Shown: positions 35,340 through 44,486, numbered from the stretch's first letter. The stretch: 64,000 bases of DNA from Pandoraea horticolens (GCF_902459555.1 NZ_CABPSM010000002.1:124001-188000), one strand, 5' to 3'. The notes: a model not told the origin generated them from the letters alone. Numbers and translations: made by a program.

Positions 35340-37139
35340 ATGTCATCGACGCCTCCGTCACGCGCCGCCACCGATTCTGTTTTCGTCGATACTTCGCCCG
35401 GGGCGAGTGATCCGGCTGAGGGCCGGGTCACGCCTGCTGCGCTCGCCGGGGCCGCACACACGCCGTTACCCGGCAGTTCAGCTTATGCCTCCCCTGCCGC
35501 CCGGCGCGGGCGTGCGCGCAGGCTCTGCGGCGTGTGGGCGTGGCGGTGGGTGGCGTGGGCCCCGGCGCTGATCGTGCTTGTGCCGATGTTCGGCATCGTG
35601 GCGGCGCTGGGGGCGGGAGATGCCGATACGCGCGCCATCCTCACCCATATGCTGGACACCGTGCTGCCCGAATATGCCCTCAATTCGCTGCGCATCTCGC
35701 TGGCGGTGAGTGCCGGGGTACTCGTCATGGGCGTGGCAAGTGCATGGCTTGTTGTTCACTATGCGTTTCCCGGACGACGTCTGCTCGAGTGGGCACTGAT
35801 CCTGCCGCTCGCGATGCCCGCGTATGTGACCGCCTACGCGTACACCGACTTCCTCCAGTTCGCCGGGCCGGTGCAGAGCGTATTGCGCAAGCTGCTCTCG
35901 GTCGACCGTGTGGCGTGGTTTCCGGAGGTGCGTTCGTGGTATGGCGCGGCGTGGGTTTTCACGGGGGCCTTCTATCCCTACGTCTATCTGCTGGCGCGCA
36001 CCGCTTTTATGGAGCACAGCCAGCGCTTCTTCGAGGCGGCACGCACGCTCGGGTGTACGCCTGTGCAGGCGTTTGTGCGCGTGGCGTTGCCGCTCGCGCG
36101 ACCCGCGTTAGTCGCGGGGGTGGCGCTCGTGCTCATGGAGACGCTCGCCGACTACGGGGCGGTCGCTTACTTCGGGGTGCCGACGTTTACGACGGGTATC
36201 TACCGTGCGTGGTTGTCGATGGGGGACCGGGTGGCCGCGGCGCAACTCTCTGCGTGCCTGCTGTTTGCCGTCCTCGTCTTGTTGATCGCGGAAGCGCGCA
36301 GCCGGACGCGGCTGCGGTATTACGGGGCGCCGGGACGGGCGCCGACGACGTCGAGACGCACTCGCCTGCGAGGCGGACGTGCGGCACTGGCAACGCTTGC
36401 CTGCGCGCTGCCGCTCGTCATCGGCTTCGTGCTGCCCGCGCTCATCATGCTGCGACTCGCGGTCTCCGAACTGGATCAGGTGCCTTGGCCGCGTTATGGC
36501 GAATGGGTCTACAACACCGTGCGTCTGGCGGGCGTGGCGGCGTTCGTCGCGAGCGTCTTTGCCATCGTGCTTGGTTACGCCCAGCGACTGGCGCCGGGGC
36601 GCGTGACACGCATCGCCGTACGGCTCGTGGGTGTTGGCTACGCGATCCCCGGTGCGGTTATCGCCTTGGGCATTCTCACACCCGTGCTGCATCTCGACAC
36701 CTGGCTGGGCAACGTATTCGGCGCGGATGGTCTGGTGCTCGCGGGCACGGGGGGCGTGCTGATTTATGCCTATGTCGTGAGATTCCTGCCGGCGGCGTTG
36801 CAAAGTGTAGATGCCGGTTTCGCCCGCATCGCCCCCAGTCTCGACGCCAGCGCCCGCAGCCTTGGTGTGGGCGGCTGGTCGATGCTGCGCCGGGTGCATC
36901 TGCCGCTGCTGCGCGGCAGCGTGCTGACGGCGGCACTGCTCGTGTTCGTCGACGTTATGAAAGAACTGCCTGCCACGCTCGCGCTGCGGCCGTTCAACAT
37001 GGACACGCTGGCGGTCGTCACGAGCCATCTGGCGGCCGACGAGCGCCTTGCCGAGGCCGCTGTGCCGGCCTTGACGCTCGTGCTCGTGGGACTGCTGCCG
37101 GTGCTGGTGCTGGCCCGTGCCATTGCGCGGCGCGGGTGA
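35340..37139 (+). CDS. Iron(III)-type ABC transporter permease FbpB-like (fused two-unit)
   Basis: A 599-residue permease with two permease halves and about 12 hydrophobic segments. Each half has an ATPase-contact EAA loop: EAARTLGCTPVQAFVRVALP near 235 and ARSLGVGGWSMLRRVHLPLL near 510. The first 75 residues are a polar, low-complexity tail. The start MSSTPPS at 35340 is chosen; the frame is open to 35082. A TATAAT at 35196-35201 with a poor -35 may be its promoter. It is divergent from the FbpC-like ATPase. Confidence 0.88.
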   Translation: MSSTPPSRAATDSVFVDTSPGASDPAEGRVTPAALAGAAHTPLPGSSAYASPAARRGRARRLCGVWAWRWVAWAPALIVLVPMFGIVAALGAGDADTRAILTHMLDTVLPEYALNSLRISLAVSAGVLVMGVASAWLVVHYAFPGRRLLEWALILPLAMPAYVTAYAYTDFLQFAGPVQSVLRKLLSVDRVAWFPEVRSWYGAAWVFTGAFYPYVYLLARTAFMEHSQRFFEAARTLGCTPVQAFVRVALPLARPALVAGVALVLMETLADYGAVAYFGVPTFTTGIYRAWLSMGDRVAAAQLSACLLFAVLVLLIAEARSRTRLRYYGAPGRAPTTSRRTRLRGGRAALATLACALPLVIGFVLPALIMLRLAVSELDQVPWPRYGEWVYNTVRLAGVAAFVASVFAIVLGYAQRLAPGRVTRIAVRLVGVGYAIPGAVIALGILTPVLHLDTWLGNVFGADGLVLAGTGGVLIYAYVVRFLPAALQSVDAGFARIAPSLDASARSLGVGGWSMLRRVHLPLLRGSVLTAALLVFVDVMKELPATLALRPFNMDTLAVVTSHLAADERLAEAAVPALTLVLVGLLPVLVLARAIARRG

Positions 37140-37698
37140 GCGCACAACACTCCCCCAGTCTCGTGATCTCTCGACAGGATTGGTGGTTGCCGCCCTGATA
37201 GTGCCGCACTATAGTCAAAGCAGACCCGGCAACGAAGCCGGGATGATTGAGCGTCAACAAAATGATTGCGATTGTCATTTGCAAATGTTGGCTGTTCATG
37301 GCCTTGGCGTCGGCACCACCGCCCGAGGTATCGTTCGACACGGCGGACGGCGGCTGGAGTGCCGTTCTGCTCGCAGGAGCGATGCGCTAGTGGCTGTCCT
37401 GGGAGGGACCGGCGCAGGCAGTTGAGACGGACGCCCGACGTCTGATGGCGGCGTGCAACCTGCTGCCTTGAAGTCGATTTCGTGTTGTTCGGCGCCTGAC
37501 GCGTTCTCCCCCTTCGCGTCGTCGAATCACCGTTTTTTCCCCGGATTCCGCGTTCGTTCATCGTCGTTCATGAGGGTTTGCGAACGTTCGCTGGCGGTTC
37601 GGCGTTGTTTTCCGGCGTCGTCAGGGGCGGCCGCGAGTGGCGTTTTTGCGACATGCACCGCAAAATCGCTGTCAATGCAGTGCCTCCGGGAGATAGGC
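37140..37698. promoter_or_regulatory. Intergenic region with a Fur-box-like site
   Basis: About 560 bases between the permease and LysR genes. A stem CCCGGC/GCCGGG lies at about 37226-37243. A Fur-like 7-1-7 site, TGATTGC-G-ATTGTCA, occupies 37263-37277 (10 of 14 bases match TGATAAT-ATTATCA) with flanking AAA and TTT. No iron gene lies directly downstream: only a roughly 40-codon frame starts there. The LysR leader from about 37440 is otherwise featureless. Confidence 0.4.
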
Positions 37699-38622
37699 AT
37701 GGCGCTATGGCGGATCGATCTTGTCTCGCTGCGACTGTTCGTCGCCGTTTGCGAAGAGAGCAGCATTGCCCGCGCTGCCGAGCGCGAATTCATCGCGCCC
37801 TCGGCCGTCAGCAAGCGTATCAACGACCTCGAATCACTTGTCGGTTCGGCACTTCTCCAGCGCCACAAATGGGGCGTGCGTGCCACCCCGGCGGGCGAGG
37901 CCTTGCTGCATCACGCGCGCAACGTGCTGCGAAGTCTGGAGAAGATGCAGGGCGATCTGTCCGAGTACACCAGTGGTGTGCGTGGACACATCCGCATCTT
38001 CGCCAACGTTTCCTCGATCGTCGAAACCCTGCCCGATGAACTCGGTGCTTTCCTGCGCCGGCATGAAGGGGTGAAGGTCGACCTCGAAGAACACACCAGT
38101 GCGCAGGTCGTGCGCGGCGTGGCCGACGGCGCCACGGACATCGGCATTTGCTGGGACGCCGTCGATACCCGCGACGTCGAAGTCTTTCCCTATCGCCACG
38201 ACCAGATCGTGGCCGTGCTGCACCGTGAACATCCGCTGGCCAGCGCGGAGCAACTCTCTTTCGTCGAAACGCTCGATTTCGATCAAGTCGGCGTGCATCC
38301 GGACAGCGCCATGTACACCGTGCTGCGCCGCCTGGCCGCCGAGCAGGGCAAGACCGTCAAATTCCGCATCCATGTGTCGACGTTCGAAGCCGTGTGCCGC
38401 ATGGTGCGCGCCAATCTCGGGCTGGCGGTGGCGCCGCGCGAGGCGGTCGGCATCTACTCGCAGGTGACGGACGGTGAGGCGCTGCGCATCGTGCCGCTGA
38501 CCGACCCGTGGGCTCAGCGGCGTCTGATCGTGTGCGTGCGCCGCTACGACGCCCTGCCCGTGGCATCGCGCATGCTGGTCGATCATTTGTGCGCGCGTAA
38601 CGTAACAGAGCGTAACGCCTGA
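37699..38622 (+). CDS. LysR-family transcriptional regulator
   Basis: A 307-residue LysR regulator from the ATG at 37699, which has GGGAG eight bases upstream; the long open frame before it is not needed. The winged HTH (about 1-65) shows DLVSLRLFVAVCEESSIARA and SAVSKRINDLESLVGSALLQR, split at residue 36. The effector domain (about 90-300) is complete. It is read in the same direction as the binding protein, hydratase and CoA-transferase genes that follow, and is inferred to control them; family members usually respond to a pathway substrate or intermediate. Confidence 0.9.
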   Translation: MALWRIDLVSLRLFVAVCEESSIARAAEREFIAPSAVSKRINDLESLVGSALLQRHKWGVRATPAGEALLHHARNVLRSLEKMQGDLSEYTSGVRGHIRIFANVSSIVETLPDELGAFLRRHEGVKVDLEEHTSAQVVRGVADGATDIGICWDAVDTRDVEVFPYRHDQIVAVLHREHPLASAEQLSFVETLDFDQVGVHPDSAMYTVLRRLAAEQGKTVKFRIHVSTFEAVCRMVRANLGLAVAPREAVGIYSQVTDGEALRIVPLTDPWAQRRLIVCVRRYDALPVASRMLVDHLCARNVTERNA

Positions 38623-38784
38623 AGCAGGGTGTAGCGGCAAGCATCGTGGTTGGCGATGTCTGGCATGCCGAAACACAACTTGCCGTGGCATTGGGGGCAG
38701 TGGATGCTTGGGAGGGCCGATAGCGATTCCAGCCGACGAGCCGGAGCGCGCCTGTGTCCTGCATTGTGCGGGAGGAGACACGCG

Positions 38785-39861
38785 ATGACACATGCCGAAG
38801 CGCGCCGAGTGCGCGATGCCGTGGGACGTCTGATTTTCGTTTTCACACTGATTGCGTTGGGCTTCGTGGCATTGAGCCTAAGCGCCGGGGCGTCTGCCGC
38901 GCCCGCCCAGCCGCTCGAAAAGCCGAAGGTCACGATTGCCGTCGGCGGAAAGCCCGGCCTCTATTACCTGCCGCTGACCATCGCCGAACAACTCGGCTAC
39001 TTCAAGGATGAAGGGCTCGACGTCACCATCGACGACTTTGCCGGCGGCTCGAAGGCCTTGCAGGCCGTCGTCGGCGGCAGCGCGGACGTGGGCGCCGGCG
39101 CCTTCGAACACACGCTGCTGATGCAGACCAAGGGGCTCACCTATCAGGCGTTCGCCGTGTTGGGCGCGGCGCCGCAACTGGTGCTCGGCGTGGTGAAGGC
39201 CAAGGCCGGGGAGGTCAAGTCGGTCAAGGATCTGAAGGGGATGCGAATCGGCGTCAGCGCGCCGGGATCGAGCACGCACATGCTGGTGAACGTGGCGCTC
39301 GCGAAAGTGGGGCTCAAGCCGAGCGATGTGTCCATAGTCGGCGTCGGGAGCAATGCGACGGTGGTAGCCGCCGCCCGCGGCGGACAGGTCGACGCGATCT
39401 CCAACGTCGATCCGATGATGACACTGTTGCAGGAGTCGGGCGACCTCAAGGTGCTCGTCGACACACGTACGCAAGCCGGCACCCGCGCCATGTTCGGCGG
39501 ACCGATGCCCGCCGCCGTGATGTACGCGCCGCAAAGTTTTATCCAGAAGAATCCGCGTACGGTGCAGGCGCTGGCCAATGCCATCGTGCGGGCGGACAAA
39601 TGGCTCCAGCGCGCCTCTGCCGCCGATCTCCTGAGGACGGTGCCTGAGCCCTATCTACTGGGCGACAAGACACTCTATCTGAAAGCCTTCGCCAACTGCC
39701 GCGAGGCGTTTTCGCCGGACGGCATGATGCCTGTCGACGGTCCCGCCACGGCGTTGAAGGCGCTCGCGTCGTTCACGCCCGAGGTCAAGCCGTCGCAGAT
39801 CCGGCTGAGCGACACGTGGACCAACACTTTCGCGATACAGGCGAATCGGCAGTACCCCTGA
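38785..39861 (+). CDS. Orphan ABC-type periplasmic binding protein (SsuA/NMT1-like)
   Basis: A 358-residue protein with a start after GGGAGGAG. An N-terminal hydrophobic stretch LIFVFTLIALGFVALSLSAG with an AAPA-type cleavage site marks a signal peptide. The mature part begins VTIAVGGKPGLYYLPLTIAE, followed by LGYFKDEGLDVTIDDFAGGS, the pattern of SsuA/TauA/NMT1-like proteins that bind sulfonates, nitrate or pyrimidine precursors. No permease or ATPase is next to it; it sits between the LysR gene and the fused hydratase and may deliver the pathway substrate through a transporter encoded elsewhere. Confidence 0.87.
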   Translation: MTHAEARRVRDAVGRLIFVFTLIALGFVALSLSAGASAAPAQPLEKPKVTIAVGGKPGLYYLPLTIAEQLGYFKDEGLDVTIDDFAGGSKALQAVVGGSADVGAGAFEHTLLMQTKGLTYQAFAVLGAAPQLVLGVVKAKAGEVKSVKDLKGMRIGVSAPGSSTHMLVNVALAKVGLKPSDVSIVGVGSNATVVAAARGGQVDAISNVDPMMTLLQESGDLKVLVDTRTQAGTRAMFGGPMPAAVMYAPQSFIQKNPRTVQALANAIVRADKWLQRASAADLLRTVPEPYLLGDKTLYLKAFANCREAFSPDGMMPVDGPATALKALASFTPEVKPSQIRLSDTWTNTFAIQANRQYP

Positions 39862-39989
39862 GCGTTTGCTGACGAACGCGCGTTTGGACGTCATGACTTC
39901 ACATTCCCCACGTTGCCGCACGACAATTCGGCACGGAACTTGCGATCGAAACGGGTGAACCCATGCGGGAACATTCGAGGAGCGCTCTT

Positions 39990-42017
39990 ATGCAAGACAC
40001 CGTGAAACTGAACGGACGTGTGCTGTGGTTGAGCGACCGTGCCGACGTCATGGCCCGGCAGCTCAAGGGCGAGTCACTGACGCGGGCCGAAGCCGGCCCC
40101 TTACGCGACCAGATTTCCACCGACGAGATGACACCGGCATGGGTCTGTCTGGCGTTCGACGAAACGCTGGGCGACTACGTCTACGTCGGATTGCGGTGCG
40201 GTGCCGACTCGGCAGATCCTGCCGGGGTGTTTCCTGTCAGGCCAAAGGCGGTGCGTGAAGGCGGTTTTGCGCTCTCCGTCGCGGGGCTGCGCCGGGGTAA
40301 GGGATCGTCGCGGGAGGCCAGTCCGTTCGCCGAATGGTGTGCAGGCATTCGCGTGGTGATTGCCGAGAGTTTCGAGCGCATCTACGCGCAGAACTGTCAA
40401 AACCTCGGGCTGCTGATGTCGACCGACGTGACGCTTGCGGAGCGCTTGCAGGCGGGCGAAGCGGTGCCGATCGAGGCCTTTCTCGAGGACTGCGATTCGT
40501 TGGGGGAAGCCATCGTGCGCAGCGGGGGCCTGTTCGGCTACACGCGGCGTCGTCTGGCGGGAGACACCGTACCGCCACGTCCCGCCCATACGCCGGGCCC
40601 GATGACCTACGGCGAGAAGCTCATTGCGAAGGCGCTGGGCGTGGCTCGCGTGCGCGCGGGCGACGCCGTGTTCGTGCCCGCCGACTGGCGCTTCTCTCAT
40701 GAATATGTGACACCGATGGCCGTGAGCTTCCTGCGCCACGCCTTCGGCGACGCGGTGCCCGAGTTACACGATCCGGCATCGATATTGTGCTTCGAGGACC
40801 ACCTCACCCATCTCGACGCGGTGTCCGCCGACGCCAGCCGGCCGCCGGCGTTGGTGGATGCGGCGAAACGTCTGGGCGCGGTGCAGCGTGAATTCTGCGC
40901 GCAGCACGATCTGCGTCTGCACGGGCGCGCGGCTGGCGGCGGCTCGGAAGGCATCTGTCACGCGCTGATGCTCGAGCGCTACGCCCTGCCGGGGCAGGTG
41001 ATCGTCGGCACCGATTCGCACACGCCGCATTGCGGCGCCGTTGGTGCGTTCGCCTTCGGTGTCGGTGCGACGGAAATGGCGAACGCCTGGCTGACGGGGG
41101 ACGCGCGTCTGGCGGTACCCGGCACCTGCCTCGTGCATCTGCGCTCGTCTTTGCCGGCGGGCGCGGGGGCGAAGGATCTGGCGCTGCACTTGCTGCGTCT
41201 GCCGTATATCCGCGACGGCCGTGCGATCGGCCAGATCATCGAATTCGCCGGTGAGGCGGTGGCGCACCTGTCGACCGACGAGCGCGCCACACTGACCAAC
41301 ATGGTCGCGGAGATCGGCGGGCTGACGGGGCTGATCGTGCCCGATGCCGAGACCGTCCGGTATCTGCGCGAGCGGCGCCGCATCGACTTCTCGCTGGCGC
41401 CGTGGATGACCAACGATGCGCAGGCGTCGTACGCGCACGTCATCGAGATCGATTGCGCATGTCTCGGGGCGATGGTGGCGAGTCCCGGCGATCCGGGCAA
41501 CGGCGTGGCGCTGACTGATCTGACGGCGGTGGTGCCCATCGATATTGCTTACGGCGGGTCTTGCACGGGCAGCAAGCGCGACGATTTGCGGGCTTGTCGT
41601 GACGTGCTCGCGTGGGGGCTGTCGCATGGACATTGCGTGGCCGATGGCGTGCGCTTCTACCTGCAATACGGTAGCGAAGACGTGCGGGCATGGTGCGAGG
41701 GACAGGGCTACGCCGAAGTGTTCGCGGCGGCAGGCGTGACGATGCTCTCGCCGGGGTGCGGCGCGTGTGTGAACGCCGGTCCCGGCGTGTCGCGCGCCCC
41801 GGGCGAAGTGGTCATCAGCGCGCAGAACCGGAATTTCCCCGGACGTTCCGGGCCGGGACAGATGTGGCTGGGGAGTCCGGCCACGGTGGCGGCGAGTGCC
41901 TTGGCGGGGTACATCGTCGGCTTCGATCAACTACGACGCGACGGATTCGTCCCGCATGCCGCGAGGCCGCCAGGCCGGCCGTGTGGCGAAGCGTCGAGAG
42001 CAGGTTCGGGAGGGTAG
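39990..42017 (+). CDS. Fused aconitase-family (de)hydratase, LeuD-like swivel + LeuC-like catalytic
   Basis: A 675-residue protein; the ATG at 39990 has AGGAG eight bases upstream. Unlike classical LeuC/LeuD pairs it is one chain with the swivel domain first (about 1-165: STDEMTPAWVC, RRGKGSSREASPFAEWCAGI, ESFERIYAQNCQNLGLL). The catalytic aconitase domain follows (about 200-660: VGTDSHTPHCGAVGAFAFGV, GGSCTGSKRDD, SPGCGACVNAGPG). The cysteines for a 4Fe-4S cluster are present in SCTGS and GCGAC. It should add or remove water in a 2- or 3-hydroxy di/tricarboxylate. The next gene starts three bases after its stop, so it is coupled to a CoA-transferase. Confidence 0.9.
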   Translation: MQDTVKLNGRVLWLSDRADVMARQLKGESLTRAEAGPLRDQISTDEMTPAWVCLAFDETLGDYVYVGLRCGADSADPAGVFPVRPKAVREGGFALSVAGLRRGKGSSREASPFAEWCAGIRVVIAESFERIYAQNCQNLGLLMSTDVTLAERLQAGEAVPIEAFLEDCDSLGEAIVRSGGLFGYTRRRLAGDTVPPRPAHTPGPMTYGEKLIAKALGVARVRAGDAVFVPADWRFSHEYVTPMAVSFLRHAFGDAVPELHDPASILCFEDHLTHLDAVSADASRPPALVDAAKRLGAVQREFCAQHDLRLHGRAAGGGSEGICHALMLERYALPGQVIVGTDSHTPHCGAVGAFAFGVGATEMANAWLTGDARLAVPGTCLVHLRSSLPAGAGAKDLALHLLRLPYIRDGRAIGQIIEFAGEAVAHLSTDERATLTNMVAEIGGLTGLIVPDAETVRYLRERRRIDFSLAPWMTNDAQASYAHVIEIDCACLGAMVASPGDPGNGVALTDLTAVVPIDIAYGGSCTGSKRDDLRACRDVLAWGLSHGHCVADGVRFYLQYGSEDVRAWCEGQGYAEVFAAAGVTMLSPGCGACVNAGPGVSRAPGEVVISAQNRNFPGRSGPGQMWLGSPATVAASALAGYIVGFDQLRRDGFVPHAARPPGRPCGEASRAGSGG

Positions 42018-42020
42018 TCG

Positions 42021-43304
42021 ATGCCGCATGATTCCCCTGCGGCGCCAACGCCGTTGCGAGGCATTCGCGTCGTGGAGTTTTCCCATATGGTCATGGGCCC
42101 CACGTGCGGCATGGTGCTCGGCGATCTCGGCGCCGACGTCATCAAGGTGGAACCCGTGGGCGGCGACGCGACGCGGCGTCTGCTGGGCACGGGGGCGGGC
42201 TTCTTCCGCGCGTTCAATCGCAACAAGCGCAGTCTCGCCGTGGATGTCACCCGGCCCGAAGGGCGCGAATTGATTCTGCGTCTGGTGAGCACGGCCGACG
42301 TGCTGACCGAGAACTTCAAGCCGGGGCGAATGCGTCAGATGGGGTTGGATTACGCGACGTTGTCGCGCCTGAATCCCGCGCTTGTCTATGTCTCGCTCAA
42401 AGGTTTCTTGCCAGGCCCTTACGCGGCGCGCACCGCGCTCGACGAAGTGGTGCAGATGATGGCCGGGCTGGCCTATATGACCGGGCCGCCCGGGCAGCCG
42501 CTGCGCGCAGGGGCGTCGGTCAACGACATCATGGGGGGGGTGTTCGGTGCACTCGCCGCGCTGGCGGCGCTGTATGAACGCAAGACGACCGGACGCGGGC
42601 AGGAGGTGCAAGGCGCGCTGTTCGAGAACTGCGTGCTGCTCGCGGCGCAGCACATGCAGCAGTATGCCGTGACGGGAGTGGCGCCCGACCCGATGCCTGC
42701 GCGCCTGTCGGCCTGGGGAATCTACGACGTGTTCACGGCACGCGACGGCGTGCAGATCTTCCTCGCTGTCGTGAGCGACAACCAATGGCGGACGTTTTGC
42801 GACGTGTTCGGCCGTCAGGATCTGGCCGACGATGCGAGGCTCGCGACAAACAACGGCCGGGTGCTGGCGCGTGACTGGCTGCTGCCCTTGCTGCGCGAGA
42901 TGATGCAAGGGTTCGACGCGGGCTATCTGGCGGCCGCGTTCGAGCGTCATGGTCTGCCGTTCGCGCTGATCGTCGCACCGCAGGCGCTGTTCGACGATCC
43001 GCATCTGCTCGCGAGCGGCGGATTGGGCGATCTGGTGACTGAGAACGGCGAGCACACGCAGGTGCCGCTGTTGCCGATCACGATGGCGGGGCAACGCTTG
43101 CCGGCGCGCCGTGCGCTACCGGCGGCGGGGGAGCATACGAATGAAATCCTGCGCGATCTGGGGTATCTGGACACCCAGATCGCCCGTCTGTTGAGCGAGG
43201 GGGTGGTGGCGGGACCGGTGAATGAAACCCTGCCGGACGATGCCTCCGGCGCCAATGATCACACCGGTCCCGTTTTGTGGGAAGACGGCGCCAGTCGAGG
43301 CTGA
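42021..43304 (+). CDS. Class III CoA-transferase (CaiB/BaiF family)
   Basis: A 427-residue family III CoA-transferase. The N-terminal LRGIRVVEFSHMVMGPTCGM and ADVIKVEPVGGDATRR are typical, and D169 in ASVNDIMGGVFG sits where formyl-CoA transferase carries its catalytic aspartate. These enzymes move CoA between carboxylic acids; relatives act on formate/oxalate, carnitine, citramalate and mesaconate. It starts three bases after the aconitase-family gene and is probably translated with it, so the hydratase product may be its acid substrate. Confidence 0.93.
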   Translation: MPHDSPAAPTPLRGIRVVEFSHMVMGPTCGMVLGDLGADVIKVEPVGGDATRRLLGTGAGFFRAFNRNKRSLAVDVTRPEGRELILRLVSTADVLTENFKPGRMRQMGLDYATLSRLNPALVYVSLKGFLPGPYAARTALDEVVQMMAGLAYMTGPPGQPLRAGASVNDIMGGVFGALAALAALYERKTTGRGQEVQGALFENCVLLAAQHMQQYAVTGVAPDPMPARLSAWGIYDVFTARDGVQIFLAVVSDNQWRTFCDVFGRQDLADDARLATNNGRVLARDWLLPLLREMMQGFDAGYLAAAFERHGLPFALIVAPQALFDDPHLLASGGLGDLVTENGEHTQVPLLPITMAGQRLPARRALPAAGEHTNEILRDLGYLDTQIARLLSEGVVAGPVNETLPDDASGANDHTGPVLWEDGASRG

Positions 43305-43406
43305 ATTCGGCATTTTCCGAGTGAGGATGACGTGTCGTCTGCTTGCGGGCAGATGGCACGGCGCGGTACGGTGTGGGCATTGACGCTCACTCCTTCTCCG
43401 CACGCC

Positions 43407-44486
43407 ATGACCGAATCACTCGATCTATCTCACGCACGTGAATCGTCGGTACCGTCTGCCGTGGCCGACGCACCGCTTGCCGGTATTACCGTTCTGGATC
43501 TCACCCGTCTGTTACCCGGTCCGCTCGCTGGCCTTCGTCTCGCCGAACTGGGCGCGCAGGTCATCAAGATCGAGGACAAGGGCGCAGGCGACTACGCCCG
43601 CGAGATGATGCTCGGCGAGGACGAACCACCGCCGAGCGCCTTCTGGCGTCTGCTCAATCGCGGCAAGTCGGTGGAGCGGCTCGACCTGAAGAACGATGCC
43701 GACCGCGCGACGTTTCAAGATTGGGTGTCTCGTGCCGACGTGTTGCTCGAAGGATTTCGCCCCGGCGTGATGGCACGGCTTGGCTTCGACTATGAGACGC
43801 TTGCACGCCTCAGACCCTCGCTGGTGATGGCGTCGATTTCCGGCTACGGACAGCATGGACCGATGGCGCAGGCGGCGGGGCACGATATCAATTACATCGG
43901 CTATGCGGGGGTGCTCGACCAGTTGGGGGACACGGCGGACGCGCCAATCGTCCCGAACTTCCAGATTGGCGACTTGTACGGCGGTGGGCAGGCGGCGCAA
44001 GCCGTGTTGGCGGCGCTCGTTTCGGCACAGCGCACGGGGCGCGGCCGATGGCTGGATATCTCGATGACGCACGAGGTGTTTCGCGCGAACCTCGTCCCCG
44101 CCGTGGCGTTGCACCGGCAGGGGCATGTGTCGCGAGCGGGCATGGATTTGCTCAACGGCGGTGTGCCTTGCTATCAGGTGTATCGCACGCAGGACGGACG
44201 CCACATGGCCGTCGGGGCACTCGAACTCAAGTTCTGGCAGACCTTGTGCGATGTACTCGGGCGCAGCGACTGGAAGTCGCGGCACTGGTCGCTGGGCCAA
44301 GTCATTGGTGGCGACGATGCACGCGCACTTCAGGGTGAACTTGCGGTGGTGTTTGCGAGCGCGTCGCAAGCCGATTGGACGTCGCGCTTCGCCGATGCCG
44401 ATTGCTGCGTCACGCCGGTGCTACGTCTGGAGGAGGCCATGACGCACCCGCTGTTTGTTCAGGCACGAGAAGCGCTCATGCCCTGA
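43407..44486 (+). CDS. Alpha-methylacyl-CoA racemase-like CaiB-family protein
   Basis: About 359 residues from the ATG at 43407; a GTG at 43332 with GAGGA seven bases upstream is also possible and would add 25 residues. ITVLDLTRLLPGPLAGLRLA opens the fold. It carries H159 in AGHDINYIG and D189 in IGDLYGGG, a 30-residue spacing equal to the catalytic His126/Asp156 pair of alpha-methylacyl-CoA racemase, which favours a racemase over a CoA-transferase. That enzyme interconverts the 2-methyl stereoisomers of acyl-CoA. It is the last gene of the block and would fit stereochemical adjustment of a 2-methyl intermediate. Confidence 0.88.
   Translation: MTESLDLSHARESSVPSAVADAPLAGITVLDLTRLLPGPLAGLRLAELGAQVIKIEDKGAGDYAREMMLGEDEPPPSAFWRLLNRGKSVERLDLKNDADRATFQDWVSRADVLLEGFRPGVMARLGFDYETLARLRPSLVMASISGYGQHGPMAQAAGHDINYIGYAGVLDQLGDTADAPIVPNFQIGDLYGGGQAAQAVLAALVSAQRTGRGRWLDISMTHEVFRANLVPAVALHRQGHVSRAGMDLLNGGVPCYQVYRTQDGRHMAVGALELKFWQTLCDVLGRSDWKSRHWSLGQVIGGDDARALQGELAVVFASASQADWTSRFADADCCVTPVLRLEEAMTHPLFVQAREALMP

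Noticed and set aside
35534-37198. 554-codon frame overlapping the FbpB-like permease
   Set aside because: Arg/Gly/Ala-rich shadow without hydrophobic pattern; the permease frame explains the DNA.
37260-37390. About 40-codon frame beginning at the Fur-like site
   Set aside because: No ribosome binding site, no family and a composition like random GC-rich DNA.
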